Positions 11,001 through 22,413 of a DNA stretch of 64,000 bases are shown here, in pieces. Source of the stretch: Hemileia vastatrix. Taxonomy: Eukaryota; Basidiomycota; Pucciniomycetes; Pucciniales; Zaghouaniaceae. Within the stretch, counting starts at the first letter, position 1. Every line of letters begins with the position of its first letter. The notes beneath the pieces are model-generated. The model was not told the origin of the DNA. It searched no databases and saw nothing but the letters and a program-made list of their open reading frames with translations. The DNA is taken from the NCBI GenBank assembly GCA_030280995.1, contig JASXTE010000014.1, forward strand, positions 7,499,656 to 7,563,655, given 5' to 3'. The translations under genes were made by a program, and so were the position numbers.

Positions 11001-11404
11001 TGAGACTGAGAGGCTGGGAAAGGAGAAGGTTTAACCTTTTTGTGATTTAATTACTCCTGCATCTGTTGCCAAAGTGTGTCTACTCTTGCCTTGTATTTCA
11101 TACTTTCTGCCTTCAGTTCTTTTATGTGACTGGAAAGGTTGTTTATTTGTTGAGTCAGAGGTAACTCTTTTATTGTTATACCCTTTAGTGGATTTTCCTG
11201 ATATATCTGAGGTTTTGCTTCTTTCAGAGGTGTTTGGTGAGGGGGTTTTGGCACTTCTCTTTCTATTTCCACTTCCTGAAGGTCATTTGTCAGCTGAATA
11301 ATTTTTGTAAGTTAATTTAGAAGACCCTAAAGATTCAGTGTCAACATCCACTTCAATTTCATCCAAATTTAAGTTATCCATGCTGTTAGCCAAACTACTG
11401 GACA
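11001..11404 (-). pseudogene. gag: Gag N-terminus of AT1 copy 2, frames a and b
   Basis: Frame a starts at ATG 11404 (MSSSLANSMDNLNLDEIEVD), almost identical to D. Frame b is visible as an open run ending near 11051 (PLTQQINNLSSHIKELKAES, ending WQQMQE-stop). It has the same coiled-coil phase as in copies 1 and D. Both frames carry stops in this copy. After the solo LTR the gene continues at 9805. Confidence 0.7.
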
Positions 11405-12105
11405 TAAAAACTGTTAAAACAGAATCAAAATTATTTTAATGATTCAAATTAGTATTTTCAAAATTAAATATAATCAAATGATTTTTTAACAAAAACAAAA
11501 AATTTAAATTTTTATTCAAAAATCAATTAATGAACAAAAAATGTAATACAAAAAATATGTAATTACATTTGTTTATTAAGAAATACCAATAATTATTATG
11601 GGGTCCAACCAAAAAGGGTTTAATAAGTCAACCAAAAATAATTAATACCAAAAAATAAATTGGCAATATTGGGACTAAGCACTGAGTACTATTATGGTCA
11701 ACCAATAAATCAAAAATTTTAATAAAAATTAATTTAATAATTTATTAAAAATTTAATGATCTTTTATAACTAAGAGTATAACTCTATTATGGTCAACTAG
11801 GAATAAAAAATTAATAAAAAATTTGAACACTTACACTCAGTGATTCAGCAATTAAGCCAAAATCACTGTTATTGCAATAAAAATTTAATAATATATGTGA
11901 GAGGTGCAAAGGTTAACTTACTATAGTGATCAAGAAATCACTTCAAAATTATATATTATTTAATATCTTATAAAGCCAAAAGTTGGAACCCAAGTTTGAA
12001 ACACGGCCACAGAAAAAATTTGCTTCTTTCTTTTAGGTGATCCATGTGCAATGTTTTTTGTCACAGGTTGGCATATCATTGTTGTTGTTTGGATAGGCCC
12101 TCAAT
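11405..12105 (-). other. Leader and primer-binding site of AT1 copy 2
   Basis: Alignable on the minus strand with leaders of copy 1 and D. The candidate primer-binding sequence (minus: CAATTGAGGGCCTATCC) lies next to the LTR at 12106. No gene seen. Confidence 0.6.
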
Positions 12106-13127
12106 TGTAGGCTGGTTGTCTAGAAGAAGAAGAAGAAGAAGAAGAACGAAATAAAAGGGAACTAGGATAAGGTGAGAAGATAGTAATTAATAATAAATGA
12201 GATTTAAAATTCTAAGGAAAATAAGTGAGAGAAATAAATAAATGCAACAACAATTTTCTGAGTAGAGGCACAACGGGAGGTTCAATTTATATATAATAAT
12301 ATTTAATTTAATAAGTTATATCTCATTACATGGTTTACAATTATTATTATTAATAGACTTAGAGGAACCTTTAATTATTTATATAATATTTAGATTAGAA
12401 TTGTAATACTAATAAAAATAGAAAGAAACGTATTATATTAAAAAAAATATGTTCAATTTGAGTGTATAATAAGTGATGGGGCTACAGGTGGTTACCCAAA
12501 GCCTTTATATAGGCAAAGGGCCCTCTGAAGCGCCATAATAAAGTATATACAAATAATAATAAAAACATAATAACAAATAACTAATGTTGAGTAAATTTAA
12601 GGGGAAATATGACACAATTAACTAAGACACATGAGTTAGAGTCTAGATATCCACCAATTTGAACCCAAACAGTTACCATAAAATTTGTGAGTAATTAAAT
12701 AAGTTTGAGACACATAAAAATAATTAATTTAATTTAAACATGTCTTATAATTTTTTAAGTATTAACCAATTTAAATGAAACATGAAAAATGAACTTATTT
12801 TAACACATAAAAATAATGTAACTAATTAATTTAGTATAAAACATGAGTAATTAATTATTTTAATTACTTTTATTAGTGTAATAATTATTTTAAATTAAAA
12901 CAAAAGAATATAACAATTATTATGCTTAATTTAAATGTATATATAATTTATATAATAATAAAATTAATATAATACTTATTTTACTTATATTTAATAAAAC
13001 ACTTATATAATTTCATTATGCAATATAATATGAATTTATATACATAATATGCATACTTTTACACCCACTTTTGGTTCCAGTAAATTGAAATAAAATTTAC
13101 TGTGCTCCTGGTATAGCCTGGCTGACA
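12106..13127 (-). repeat. 5' LTR of AT1 copy 2
   Basis: On the plus strand it begins TGTAGGCTGGTTGTCTAGAAG and ends CTCCTGGTATAGCCTGGCTGACA, matching AT1 LTR termini in reverse. A short GAA-rich microsatellite (12123-12145) and the TATATAGGC core (12513-12525, minus sense) are present. It is shorter than the copy 1 LTR (1022 vs 1234 bp). Confidence 0.85.
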
Positions 13128-14709
13128 AGCTCCTAGTCCAACAAAACCTGCATCTGTGTAGAGTACAAAATGTTTATTGAAATCTGGGAGAGCCAGAATT
13201 GAAGCAGAAATTAAACATTTTCTCAATGTATTAAATGATCTCTGTGATTCATCATTCCAAATAAAAGAAACATCTTTTCTGGTTAATTTAGTAAGAGGTA
13301 ATGCTATGACTTGATAATTTTTTATATATTGTCTATAATGGCCACACATTCCCAAAAAACTTTGTATTTCTCTCACAGAAGTTGGTGCTTTCACATTTTG
13401 AATTTCAGCAACTTTTTTTTGATCTACACAGATTTGTAAACCAGATACAACATTAACCAGGACTTTCAAGGATTGAAAACCAAATTTACACTTTTTAAGG
13501 ATAAGGTCATTTTCATATTATCAATCTTCTGAAAACTCTATTTAAGTGATTCATGTGCTCATCAAAGGATTTAAAAAAAATATGATGTCATCAATATAAA
13601 CCATTAACCAGCCTTCAATTATTTCTTGATGAAAAGTATTATCCATCACTTTTTAATAAACTAAAGAGGGAATTTTTATGGCAAAATGGAATCCTAAAAT
13701 ACTTATATGTTCCCATGTGTGTAGCAATTAGCACGAAATTAGGAGAGTTCTTATCAACAGGGATTTGATGATAACCTGAATTACCATCTAGACAACTAAT
13801 AAATTTTGTACCATGCACAGTAGCATGTATTGAGTTTATTCTGGGTAAAGGATAAATATAATCCACTGTATAAGTATTTAATGCTCTATAATACCAACAT
13901 AATCTATCATTATCTTTTTCATAATAGATTAAGAAAGGGGAGATGACACAATATTTTGGGGTAACATAAACCTTCTCAATAATGTTCATTCTCAAGAGGG
14001 TAGTGATATTATTCTCAATATCTTTTCTCTCTGTTGGAGAAGCAGGATATTGTTTTTTCTTAAGGCTGAGAAGAATTTCATTTAAGTTTCAGGATAAAGA
14101 AATTTTCATTTCTTCCTTAACAACTCTTAATTCATGAGATAAATGAGCAAAATCCATAGTAATAGATGTAATTAAGGCAATTTTAAAATATTTTTGATTA
14201 CTAGTTAAATGATCAATAAATGAAGCAGTACTTATTTCATTTAATAAACTATCCATTTCTTCTGTTGATCTGCCTTTACATTACATCAATGAATTACAAG
14301 AATTTAAAAGGTGTGCATAAAGCATTTTAGAGGAAGAAAGTTTAAATTTTCTTTATCCATTCTTTCTTATTGTGAAAATATTGTTTTTAGGATCTAATTT
14401 GATACCAAACATGGTTTAAATGTCATTTCCCATAATAAACCAATTGATTAAGTTGTCATTTTTCATCACAAAAAATTCACAAACAGCTCTAACATAACCA
14501 CCATTATACTTAAAGAATACAGTGGTTTTGTATTTGCCAATGGGACATAAAACAGAACCATAACCTCTCCATTTTTCAGATGACATAGGTAATAATTTAC
14601 TATGATAATTTTCATCTACAGAAGCTAGTGCTTTCTCAGACACTACCCTTGCACCAGCACCAGTTTCAAGGAAAAATTTAACATTTTTACCATTTATGAT
14701 AACAGGCAT
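13128..14709 (-). mobile_element. Element 3: AT1-like pol fragment
   Basis: A minus-strand fragment of an AT1-like element running RNase H, RT and protease from left to right. It is bounded on the left by the insertion of AT1 copy 2 inside RNase H (after VGLGA) and on the right by CACTA copy A, which enters the protease gene at 14710 next to the 3-bp target CAT. It is the oldest host element visible in this part of the window. Confidence 0.85.
13128..14709 (-). pseudogene. pol: Broken pol of element 3: protease, RT, RNase H
   Basis: Open pieces on the minus strand: about 14416-14709 holds protease, but the catalytic motif reads FFLETGAGARVVS, with Glu replacing the catalytic Asp. 13639-13995 holds the RT core (GDYRALNTYTVD-like and CLDGNSGYHQIPVDKNS). 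13128-13469 holds RT connection and RNase H (MCGHYRQYIKNYQ, ALPDFNKHFVLYTDAGFVGLGA). YIDD is recognisable between the pieces near 13600. Numerous stops and frameshifts show it is long dead. Family placement rests on near identity with copy 1 and D. Confidence 0.82.
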
Positions 14710-16732
14710 CACACAGTATTTTGGGGGGACTTGCTAGAAATTCTTCAACTTGAAGTCAGATTGAACTCAGATGGAACTCAGACTGAACTTATATTGAGCT
14801 GATACTGAAATTTACTTTGAGCTCATCTTGAACCCTTAACCAAGGATGAATGATTTTGTGCTGAAGTAATATTGAAATTTAAATGAAAAATTAATATAAA
14901 TTTAAACAAGGGGAGCTTAAGAATCTGATCAATTGAATGTATTTTTTTTATAAAACACAATTTAATTTTAATTTTGAATTGCACTTGATCATTAGAAATA
15001 CTGAAAATCATATCATTTATTTCAAAATTACTTTTAAACTGTCTGATGATTTTATAAATTTTTTGTGGAAAAAAAATTAAATAAAATCATTGGCTCTTTT
15101 TATTAAAAGATCCATTTAACCCAAAATTTAAAGCTTTAATTTTTAAGTTTAAGCCATATGGCCTGATTCTTACTTTGTTTTAGTTTTCTTTTTGTGATTA
15201 TGCCATATGATTATTTTAAATAAAATTAATTTATCTAAAAAACATACTGAGCCATCAAAATTCTTAAATTTTTTCCTCTAGAATACATTTAAAACACACA
15301 GAGCTAAATAAATAAAAGATAGAATTGTGTTTTCCTAATCTCTGACTCAATGTAGTATTCTCTCAGGTTTTTTATAATAATCACTATTATTTGAGAAATA
15401 ATTTGATTATATTTCTGGAAAGAAGTATAACTCTTATAATAGTAGATTTTAATTCAGTTTTTAAATTTTTAAATTCAAGAAGATGATTAAAGTTAAAATG
15501 AAGTTAATTTTTGCTCTTTTTTTCTAGATATTCCTCAATCACTAAGAAGTTTTTTAATAATCATTGAGTAAAAGTAATACATATATGAGATTCTGAAAAA
15601 CTTCATGATCTAATTCATCACCATTACTTCAAAATATATTAATTTAGTTGAGTGATCTCTTGAGGTGAAATAATTAATCACTAATGAGTGAATTTTCCAT
15701 ATGAAATAATGAAATTCAAACTAAATGTAAAATTTTAAACATGAAACATGACATAACAGTAAAATTTTCTCTAAACTATAATTTTGATGCTTAAGTGTGC
15801 TTCCATACTATATGGTGGGAGAATTAATGTGTCCACCTGGGAATAAGAACCGTAGATTTTCAAAAGTGCTCTCATTTGAAAAAATGTGCTTCATGTTGAA
15901 TTTTAGACTATAATATTGTTCAATTTCTGATTTACATAGGCCAAAGTGGTAATTTTTTATCATTATATTAGTTTCTTCAAAAACTAACATATGATAATTA
16001 TTATGTAAAAAATAAACAACAGTTATTTTTAGTCATACTCATATAAAAAAGCTAGAGTTAAAAGGATCATGTTTTAATTAAAATAAACATAAATACATAT
16101 TTTAAATATATAGAAAAAATATATTTCAGTTCTATGCCGTTGAGAAATAAGTTAAGTGAAAAGTTGCAGGTACACTTTTTTAGTATTTAGAAAAAAATTT
16201 TTGACAGAAGTAATTCACAACTTAAAATTTACATATAGCTCTTGAATAAATTATTTGGGTTAAGTATTTATCAATTATTTATTAAAAATATGATATTCAC
16301 ACCAATAGGTAAAAAATAAGTGGCTCTGATATTCAATTTAAAATTCTATCACATACAATCCCATAAATATTTAATTTAAAAATTAGAATTTATAAATTTT
16401 CTTTTAATTGGACTTATCAAAAAATAATAATAGAATGAGTGTATTTTTATAAAAATTATTTTAAGTACAGGATATTTCAAATCTTCAGTACTGATATAGA
16501 AGATAAAATAAATGTAAGAATTTGAGCTTTTACAAAAATATATATTTATTTGAAATATATTTCTTAAATTTTTAAAAAACATCCATTTTTATGTTATGAG
16601 GGTTCCATTTAAAATACAAATATTAATCAAAGAAAAAATAATGTGATCCTCTGAAGTATTTATATAATTTGTACTTAAAATTAAAAAAAATTGAAGTATT
16701 TTGAATCTAAACAGAATATCTGATACCTTTTT
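14710..16732. mobile_element. CACTA-like copy A, left part
   Basis: Starts CACACAGTATTTTGGGGGGACTTGCTAG, the left terminus also seen at 22414, next to target CAT in element 3. Subterminal TGAACTCAGACT-type repeats follow (14757-14800). The body is alignable with copy B (22414-24447) over 2 kb. No transposase or other gene is supported; the short open frames (for example 15808-15990 and 16589-16882) are not conserved in copy B. Interrupted at 16733 by element G; continues at 40558. Confidence 0.8.
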
Positions 16733-19082
16733 TGTCAGCCTAGGTATCTCCAGGACTGAGTAATTCTTCCAATAAAAATAAGATAATCTTAAAAAATTAA
16801 GCTTATATCTTAAAAATAAGGTTAAAACACTTATATATATGTTTATAATACATGTATATATAATTATTACACTATTATACAACTTATAGTAGTTTAAATA
16901 GCCTATCCATAGACTAATAATACTTATTAAGGTTTTAATGGAGTCATAATATATTTATCTTAAGTGATATCAAGTAATTATTGACATACATAAGCCTATA
17001 TGTATACATAAATCTCATATTCAGTAAAATATGCAGTATATTATGTATATTTAGGTCTATAAGTGGGTTTTAGCCTCTTAATAGCCTAATAAATTTATTT
17101 TTCTGCTTATTTTGGGTCATATGGACGTATTCAGTGGACTCACAATTCCTACAGAAGCATATACATCTATTTCAGGCGCATGTACTCAGTTTGGACATTT
17201 TAATCTGTTTCCTTGGATGGATATTCACAGATTTATGGGTTGGGAGGTCATTTCTAGGTTAGTATGGATGCTTGGGGACACTATTGGGGACTTGTACATT
17301 TAATTTGTTTCCTTTATACTCTTTGGCTTTCATTTTATTCCTTTTGGATCAGTTATTTTACCTGTTTCTGTATGGTATCCACTTTCATCTGGATTTTCTA
17401 TTTATGGTATGGGTATGTATCGGCCGGGCATCTAGAAGGATGGAGGAGATGAAGAGGAAAAGGACAAGAGGAGGGGAAAACTACAATATATTATAATTAT
17501 GAGTAATAAAAATAAGATATTTGTAGTTGAGAAGAGAGGACGACAAGAGAGTTTGAGAGAGTAGACAAAGTTGTAAAAATTTATTTAAATTGTAATATAT
17601 TAAAATTAATAGCTAATGTTCAATGCATGACAGTCAATGTTAGTATTATAAGTCTTAAAGAAACCTATAGTTATTTATGTAGTATTTAAATTAGATATAT
17701 TGAACTAATAAAAATAATAAATAAAAGAGATATATTTAAAATATGTTAAGTGAGTGTATAGTAAGTGATGAGCTTCCAGAGAGGTTTCTAAACCCCTTTT
17801 ATAGGCAAGAGGACTCTTTAGAGTGTTCCAAATGTAATTAAAAAAAGTAAAATAAAGTGAAAGAAATAATTAAAAACAATAAAAATAAATCTGTGATTAA
17901 GCAAATATTTGTTTCCATCAGATATTTCTAAAAAAGAATAAAATTAATATAACAAATAACTACGTGAGTATGGAAAATGAGAACTATGAGAAAGAATTCT
18001 AAGGAGGGAATACAAATAGCTAAAAAAGTATAATTAAAATAAAAGGAATTATTTTTATGCTTTTAAATAATCTTCACTCAGTATAAGCAATGGTAATTTA
18101 ACTATTTCAAGTAAATTAATTATTAAAGTAATTGAAAAACTAATTAAATTAATACAGGAACTTTTTTAACATGAGAAATTAAATTTAATCATATTAAATT
18201 AATTTAGTAATATTAGTGACACAATTAAGGGTCAAGGAAGCGCCAAATATTGATGGATATTATTATATGATAAGTTGTATTTAGTTTATATAAATGTTAT
18301 TATTAAAGTTTTAATTACAGTGTAAATTAAATTTACACTTATAATATAATTTTGAATAATTTATTTATACATACAAATTATGCCATGATATTATAGAATA
18401 TTATATTTGTTTATGTAATACAATTTATTTAATAATAAAATTAAGTATGATAATTATTTTATTTATTCACAAAATATTTATAATTTTATTTTAATAATTT
18501 TTTGTAATTTCATAAAGTTATTCTTCTATATTAATACAGTAATTTATTGTATAAATTACTGGACTCCTGAGATAGCCTGGCTGACAGTCTGTGTTATCAT
18601 TAATTTTGATGGAGGGTCCTTACTAGAGGTCTGGGTGATGAATCTTCTTGAATTGGACGCCATGGAGAGGTTATGGGCCCTCACAGTGCTTTAATTTATG
18701 GGGATAGAAGTGACATCATCTGGATTGAAGGTCTGTGCACTCCAGTGGATTTTGGTATAAGTAAGGGAGGATTTTGACAGTTTTTAGACATCATTCACTT
18801 ACTACAATTGAAACAAACATTACAACACAATTATTATTATTCAAAGATATATTATAAATGCCATTATAAATTGATATTATCTTTATATAAGCTATAACTA
18901 TATTATATTTATCTATTTTCCACCACTAGCACGCATTTAAATCCAAGTATTGTGAGTTTTATTTGAGTATAACTATTTTATTAGTCTTCCCCTGAGGTTT
19001 AATAGCTAAATAATTTAAAAATAAGTAGTGGGACCATTAATAAATACTATTAAATCATACTTATATACTAGATACACTGACA
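16733..19082 (+). repeat. 5' LTR of element G, split by a solo LTR
   Basis: TGTCAGCCTAGGTATCTCCAGG at 16733 to ...AGATACACTGACA at 19082. Removing 17418-18591 leaves 1176 bp, matching the 3' LTR of G and both LTRs of C. The tail includes a GC-richer block (GGACGCCATGGAGAGG near 18655) conserved in all four copies. Confidence 0.92.
17418..18586 (-). repeat. Solo AT1 LTR inside 5' LTR of G
   Basis: TATCGGCCGGGCATCTAGAAG to ATAGCCTGGCTGACA. The target site GTCTG lies after it (18587-18591), with GTATG before it (17413-17417). The uninterrupted 3' LTR of G reads GGGTCTGTG there, so one base has since mutated. It is the same LTR subfamily as 9806-10995. Confidence 0.9.
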
Positions 19083-19100
19083 ATTGGGGGTCTTTCCTTG
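19083..19100 (+). other. Candidate primer-binding site of element G
   Basis: ATTGGGGGTCTTTCCTTG follows the LTR end directly. The same sequence is found after the 5' LTR of C on the minus strand (55405 downward). Confidence 0.5.
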
Positions 19101-19591
19101 ATTATTATAGATTAATAGATATAAGCCTCGGGACATGATTTTTACTTTAGTATAGCTCAAACAAACCAAAAATTTGGGTCTGCTGCACAATATTGGGTCA
19201 TAATATCTCAGTGATTGTGGAAAAGAACACTTATAATAATTGAACTAATTTTTTATAATAAAAATTAGGTATTTACAGTAGTAACTGTACCCAATATAAA
19301 CCCAATTTCACTTGGTATTTGGTCACCAATTTAACACCAAATTAAATTGGTATTTGGTTAAATCTTTGTAAGCTATTTATTCACCATTATAAAGGTCTAG
19401 TTAAACTTATTATTTTGTTCTTAACAGATTTTTTAAAATTTTTCTTATATTTTATTTGAATAAATAAAGATATAAATTCAGGGTAGGCTCCAGAGCTTTT
19501 ATTAGTAATTGTATTGCTAATAATTCTTGTCTACTAATTACCATATAGGTTTTCTCTTTTGTAGACGCAAAATATTGTTATTCCTATCAAT
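19101..19591 (+). other. Leader of element G
   Basis: AT-rich untranslated region, alignable with the leader of C (minus, 54896-55386). It contains repeated short blocks such as CCAATTTCACTTGGTATTTGG. No gene seen. Confidence 0.55.
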
Positions 19592-20347
19592 ATGAGTGCT
19601 CCCTAGGACAATTTAAGTGAAAATCCTGCTTATAATACCAGGTCTAAAGCTAATAAAAACATTGCTCCAGGACATAACCATGTAGGTTCAATCATACCCC
19701 CAGCCAGAGCAAATGAGTATAGAGGAAAAAGACACCCTCTTAAAAAAGATTACACTAAAAAAGATGTCTCCTCCTCTGCAGGATCAACTGTTCAATCTTG
19801 CAAAACAGGTCCTGAAGTTGGAGGAATCAAAGTCTCTCATGCTAAAGGAAGTAGAGCAATTGCAGAACAATTGCAAGGTAGGATTTCAACAGATGAATCA
19901 AACCTTGGCAGAGCTAAAGGGAGGCCATCCAAGTCAGCAACCCCTTACCCCAGGTGGGTCACATCACTCCCAGGAGAAAATTCTGGTAGAAAAATGGAAG
20001 AGGGATTGGTTCCCTCAACAATGGTCCAGTCACAGCTGCAACAGAGATCCTCCTCCTCATCAGACTTCCTCAGCTCACCCCTACAAAATAAAGCAAAAGC
20101 GCCAAAAATCAGAACTTTCACATATCCCGTGGTAAGTATATTACCCTCTCAGATTGAACACAATACTTATGATTACAATATAGGTAATATTATTGATGTA
20201 AAATCTGTACAGAGAATCGAGGAGGACTTGAGAAAATTAGGTTTTGATGTAGATACACCTGACTTATCATTTTTCAATAACAATAGTACTATTTATAATA
20301 ATAATAAAATTAATCATCAGTTTAAACCACTGACTAGTGAGATGTGA
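19592..20347 (+). pseudogene. gag: Gag N-terminus, frame a (element G)
   Basis: ATG 19592 gives MSAP, then a TAG at codon 5 where C has Gln. After that the frame is open to 20344, about 245 codons. It is homologous to C (minus, 54895): PAYNTRSKANKN, GSIIPP, EYRGK, PLKKD and KKDVSSS recur in both. Unlike C, the frame runs without a break into main Gag (PVVSILPSQIEHN), with GTG at the place of the internal ATG. It shows that frame a is the N-terminus of the polyprotein. It is hydrophilic and Ser/Pro/Lys-rich with no recognised domain, and it overlaps frame b. Confidence 0.7.
19680..20135 (+). CDS. Overlapping frame-b ORF: coiled-coil protein (element G)
   Basis: Lies +1 to frame a. The probable original start, ATG 19680, is followed at once by TAG; the next ATG (19713, MSIEEKDTLLKK) opens 140 codons. 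Residues 1-65 are strongly helical with heptad spacing (LFNLAKQVLKLEESKSLMLK, then a NNCKVGFQQMNQ motif). A Pro/Ser/Gln-rich part, the WKRDWFPQQW motif and a basic tail ending HIPW-stop follow. C has the same protein at about 85% identity by eye. No known family recognised. The product may act with Gag in RNA binding or assembly, but that is only inferred from position. Confidence 0.55.
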
Positions 20348-21693
20348 AGTTCACAAGATAGTGAGAGAATTGAGAAGGAAGACATGGAGTATTTTAACAA
20401 TAATCCAACTGTCCATAGAATTGTTTCAGCATTGTGGAATAGAATGACTGATTGTGAGGAACAGAAAGTTAAGCTCACAAGTGATACAATTTCATCCCTA
20501 ACATTGAAAGTTTCTCAACTGGCAACATGAAATAAAGAATTAGAGAATGAACATATGTCTCTAACTCTTAAGTATGATTCATTGACTAATAAATATAGTG
20601 AACTTTAAAAACAAATTCTGTGAGTTAGAAAAGCTTTATGAAGCACACTTATTGAAAACTGAATCAAGAACAAATTTATCTTTTTCCCAGACAAATCAGA
20701 GTGTCTCTGAGCTGCTACAAAGATTGACTAAAATTGAGATTGAAACTGCCAATCTACTAATGAACCAGAATAATCATAAGTATACTCAGTATAATAATAA
20801 TCCTTTCATTGGAAAAAGTGAATCTCATTCCTTCCCTATACCACCACAACTAAAACCATCTGGTGGGAGTGTCAAATCTGAAAATGTGAGTCACAAATTC
20901 GTACAGGAGGAAATACAAGACCATTTATCAAGAGTAAATGAGTTATTGAATTTACCTAACATTAGTGAAATAAAATCCAATCAAAAGAACTGGCATAAGA
21001 TAGATCAGTACCCAAATTATGATGGGGAAGCCAGTTCTTATTGGCAACATATATTCAAAGAATTTAAAACTTGAAATTCTTATTTAAGTTACCAGATGAA
21101 GAAAAAACATCAAAATTAATTTCTTTATTTAAGGATGTTGCTTTATTATGGTTTGAAGCTGTTTTTAGTGAGGGTAAAGATTACCCTTGGGCTGAATGGA
21201 AACAACTAATTGAAAACAATTTGGAGGTTCTAAATTCAGGCTCACTCAGCAGAGACTTTATGAGAAAACTAGGTACAATCCGTTGAATGGTGACAAACCT
21301 ATGGTATTTTTAATGAATTTAAATAAAATATTAAAAGCCATTGAGCCTAACATGGATTTTAACTTATGGAAAGATAAGATAATATATAAATTACCTATAT
21401 CTGTCAGAGACATTGTTGTAGCTACAAGAATTAATGTTACTGAATATTCTGACTTCATTATTATTTGTAATTAAATATTGTTAAACCATAAGTATGAAGC
21501 AAGGTATTCCACTTATAAACAAAATATTGAACCTGTTAAAAATCAGAATTCAAATACACTTCAGGATAAGCAGAAAAAACCTTCTGCACCTGTAGTACCT
21601 AAAAAGTATGAAACTAATATTTGTTATAAGTGTAACAAACCTTGGGTTAAAGGTCACAAATGTGAGAAAAACATAAATATTGTTGAAAATTAA
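20348..21693 (+). pseudogene. gag: Gag, coiled coil to zinc knuckle (element G)
   Basis: In open pieces 20598-21074, 21071-21286, 21283-21474 and 21478-21693. Order as in C: coiled coil (KFCELEKLYEAHLLKTESRT; VSELLQRLTKIEIETANLL), capsid-like helices (NWHKIDQYPNYDGEASSYWQ), and zinc knuckle CYKCNKPWVKGHKC near 21623-21664. Frameshifts at about 20605, 21073 and 21285 and stops at 20345 and 21475 break it. It would form the particle shell and bind RNA if intact. Confidence 0.75.
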
Positions 21694-22413
21694 CGTGAAT
21701 CTGAAACTGAAACTGAAAAGAGCAATGATTCAAGTGATTATGACAGTAATATCTCATAAAGTGATTAAAATGAAGTCTGTATGTTGGAAGATGATTTGTC
21801 CATCTTTGACAATCCAATATTAAATATGGACTCAAATGATTCCTTAATAAATTTTGAGGATGCTGATATTATTAAAGATATAAAATCTGATAACTTAAAA
21901 ATGACACCTATCACAGTTCCAGCTATCATTTCTGGTTAAAACGTTAATATAGTATTGGAAACAGGAGCTTCTGGTTCTGTTGTTTCTACTAATACATTAC
22001 AAAAAATTAATAGTGAATATAAGTCTAAGCTTTAACCCCTTCAGAGTAAAAAATGGAGAGGTTTTGGATCAGTACTACACCCCATTGGTAGATACAAAGC
22101 TGCTTTTTTATTTAAACATCAACATGGTTATGTAAGGGTAACTTGTGACTTTGTAGTAATGAATAATACTAACTTTAGTAACTGTTTTATCATTGGAAAT
22201 GATATTCTGACTAAGTTTGGTGTGAAATTAGACCCTGCTAATAACAATTTTATAATTGGAATGAATGGTAAAAGTAAATTTAAAATAAATTTATTTAACA
22301 AAGTCTTACACATCGAGTCAGTAACAAATATTCCATGCCAAGGAAGAGAATCCAATGAGATGGAACTTCTGGAAACAGAAATTTCTAAAGCATCATTTGG
22401 CACTCAGATAAGT
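21694..22413 (+). pseudogene. pol: Aspartic protease segment (element G)
   Basis: Protease active-site motif reads IVLETGASGSVVS near 21951-21989: Glu stands where C has the catalytic Asp (IVLDTGAAGS). Downstream IGNDILTKFGVKLDPANNNF is family-typical. Stop codons at about 21692, 21757, 21937 and 22033 break the frame. At 22411-22413 (AGT) CACTA copy B interrupts the gene; it resumes at 27047. Confidence 0.78.

Larger units (their letters stand above)
9299..13127 (-). mobile_element. AT1 copy 2, 5' part (minus strand)
   Basis: Read on the minus strand it runs from the 5' LTR (13127-12106) through leader (12105-11405) and Gag start (ATG 11404) into the Gag coiled-coil region, and is cut at 9299 by AT1 copy 1. 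A solo LTR (9806-10995) interrupts gag. The remaining pol and 3' LTR must lie left of the window. The 5' LTR border at 13127/13128 falls inside RNase H of element 3. Confidence 0.88.
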
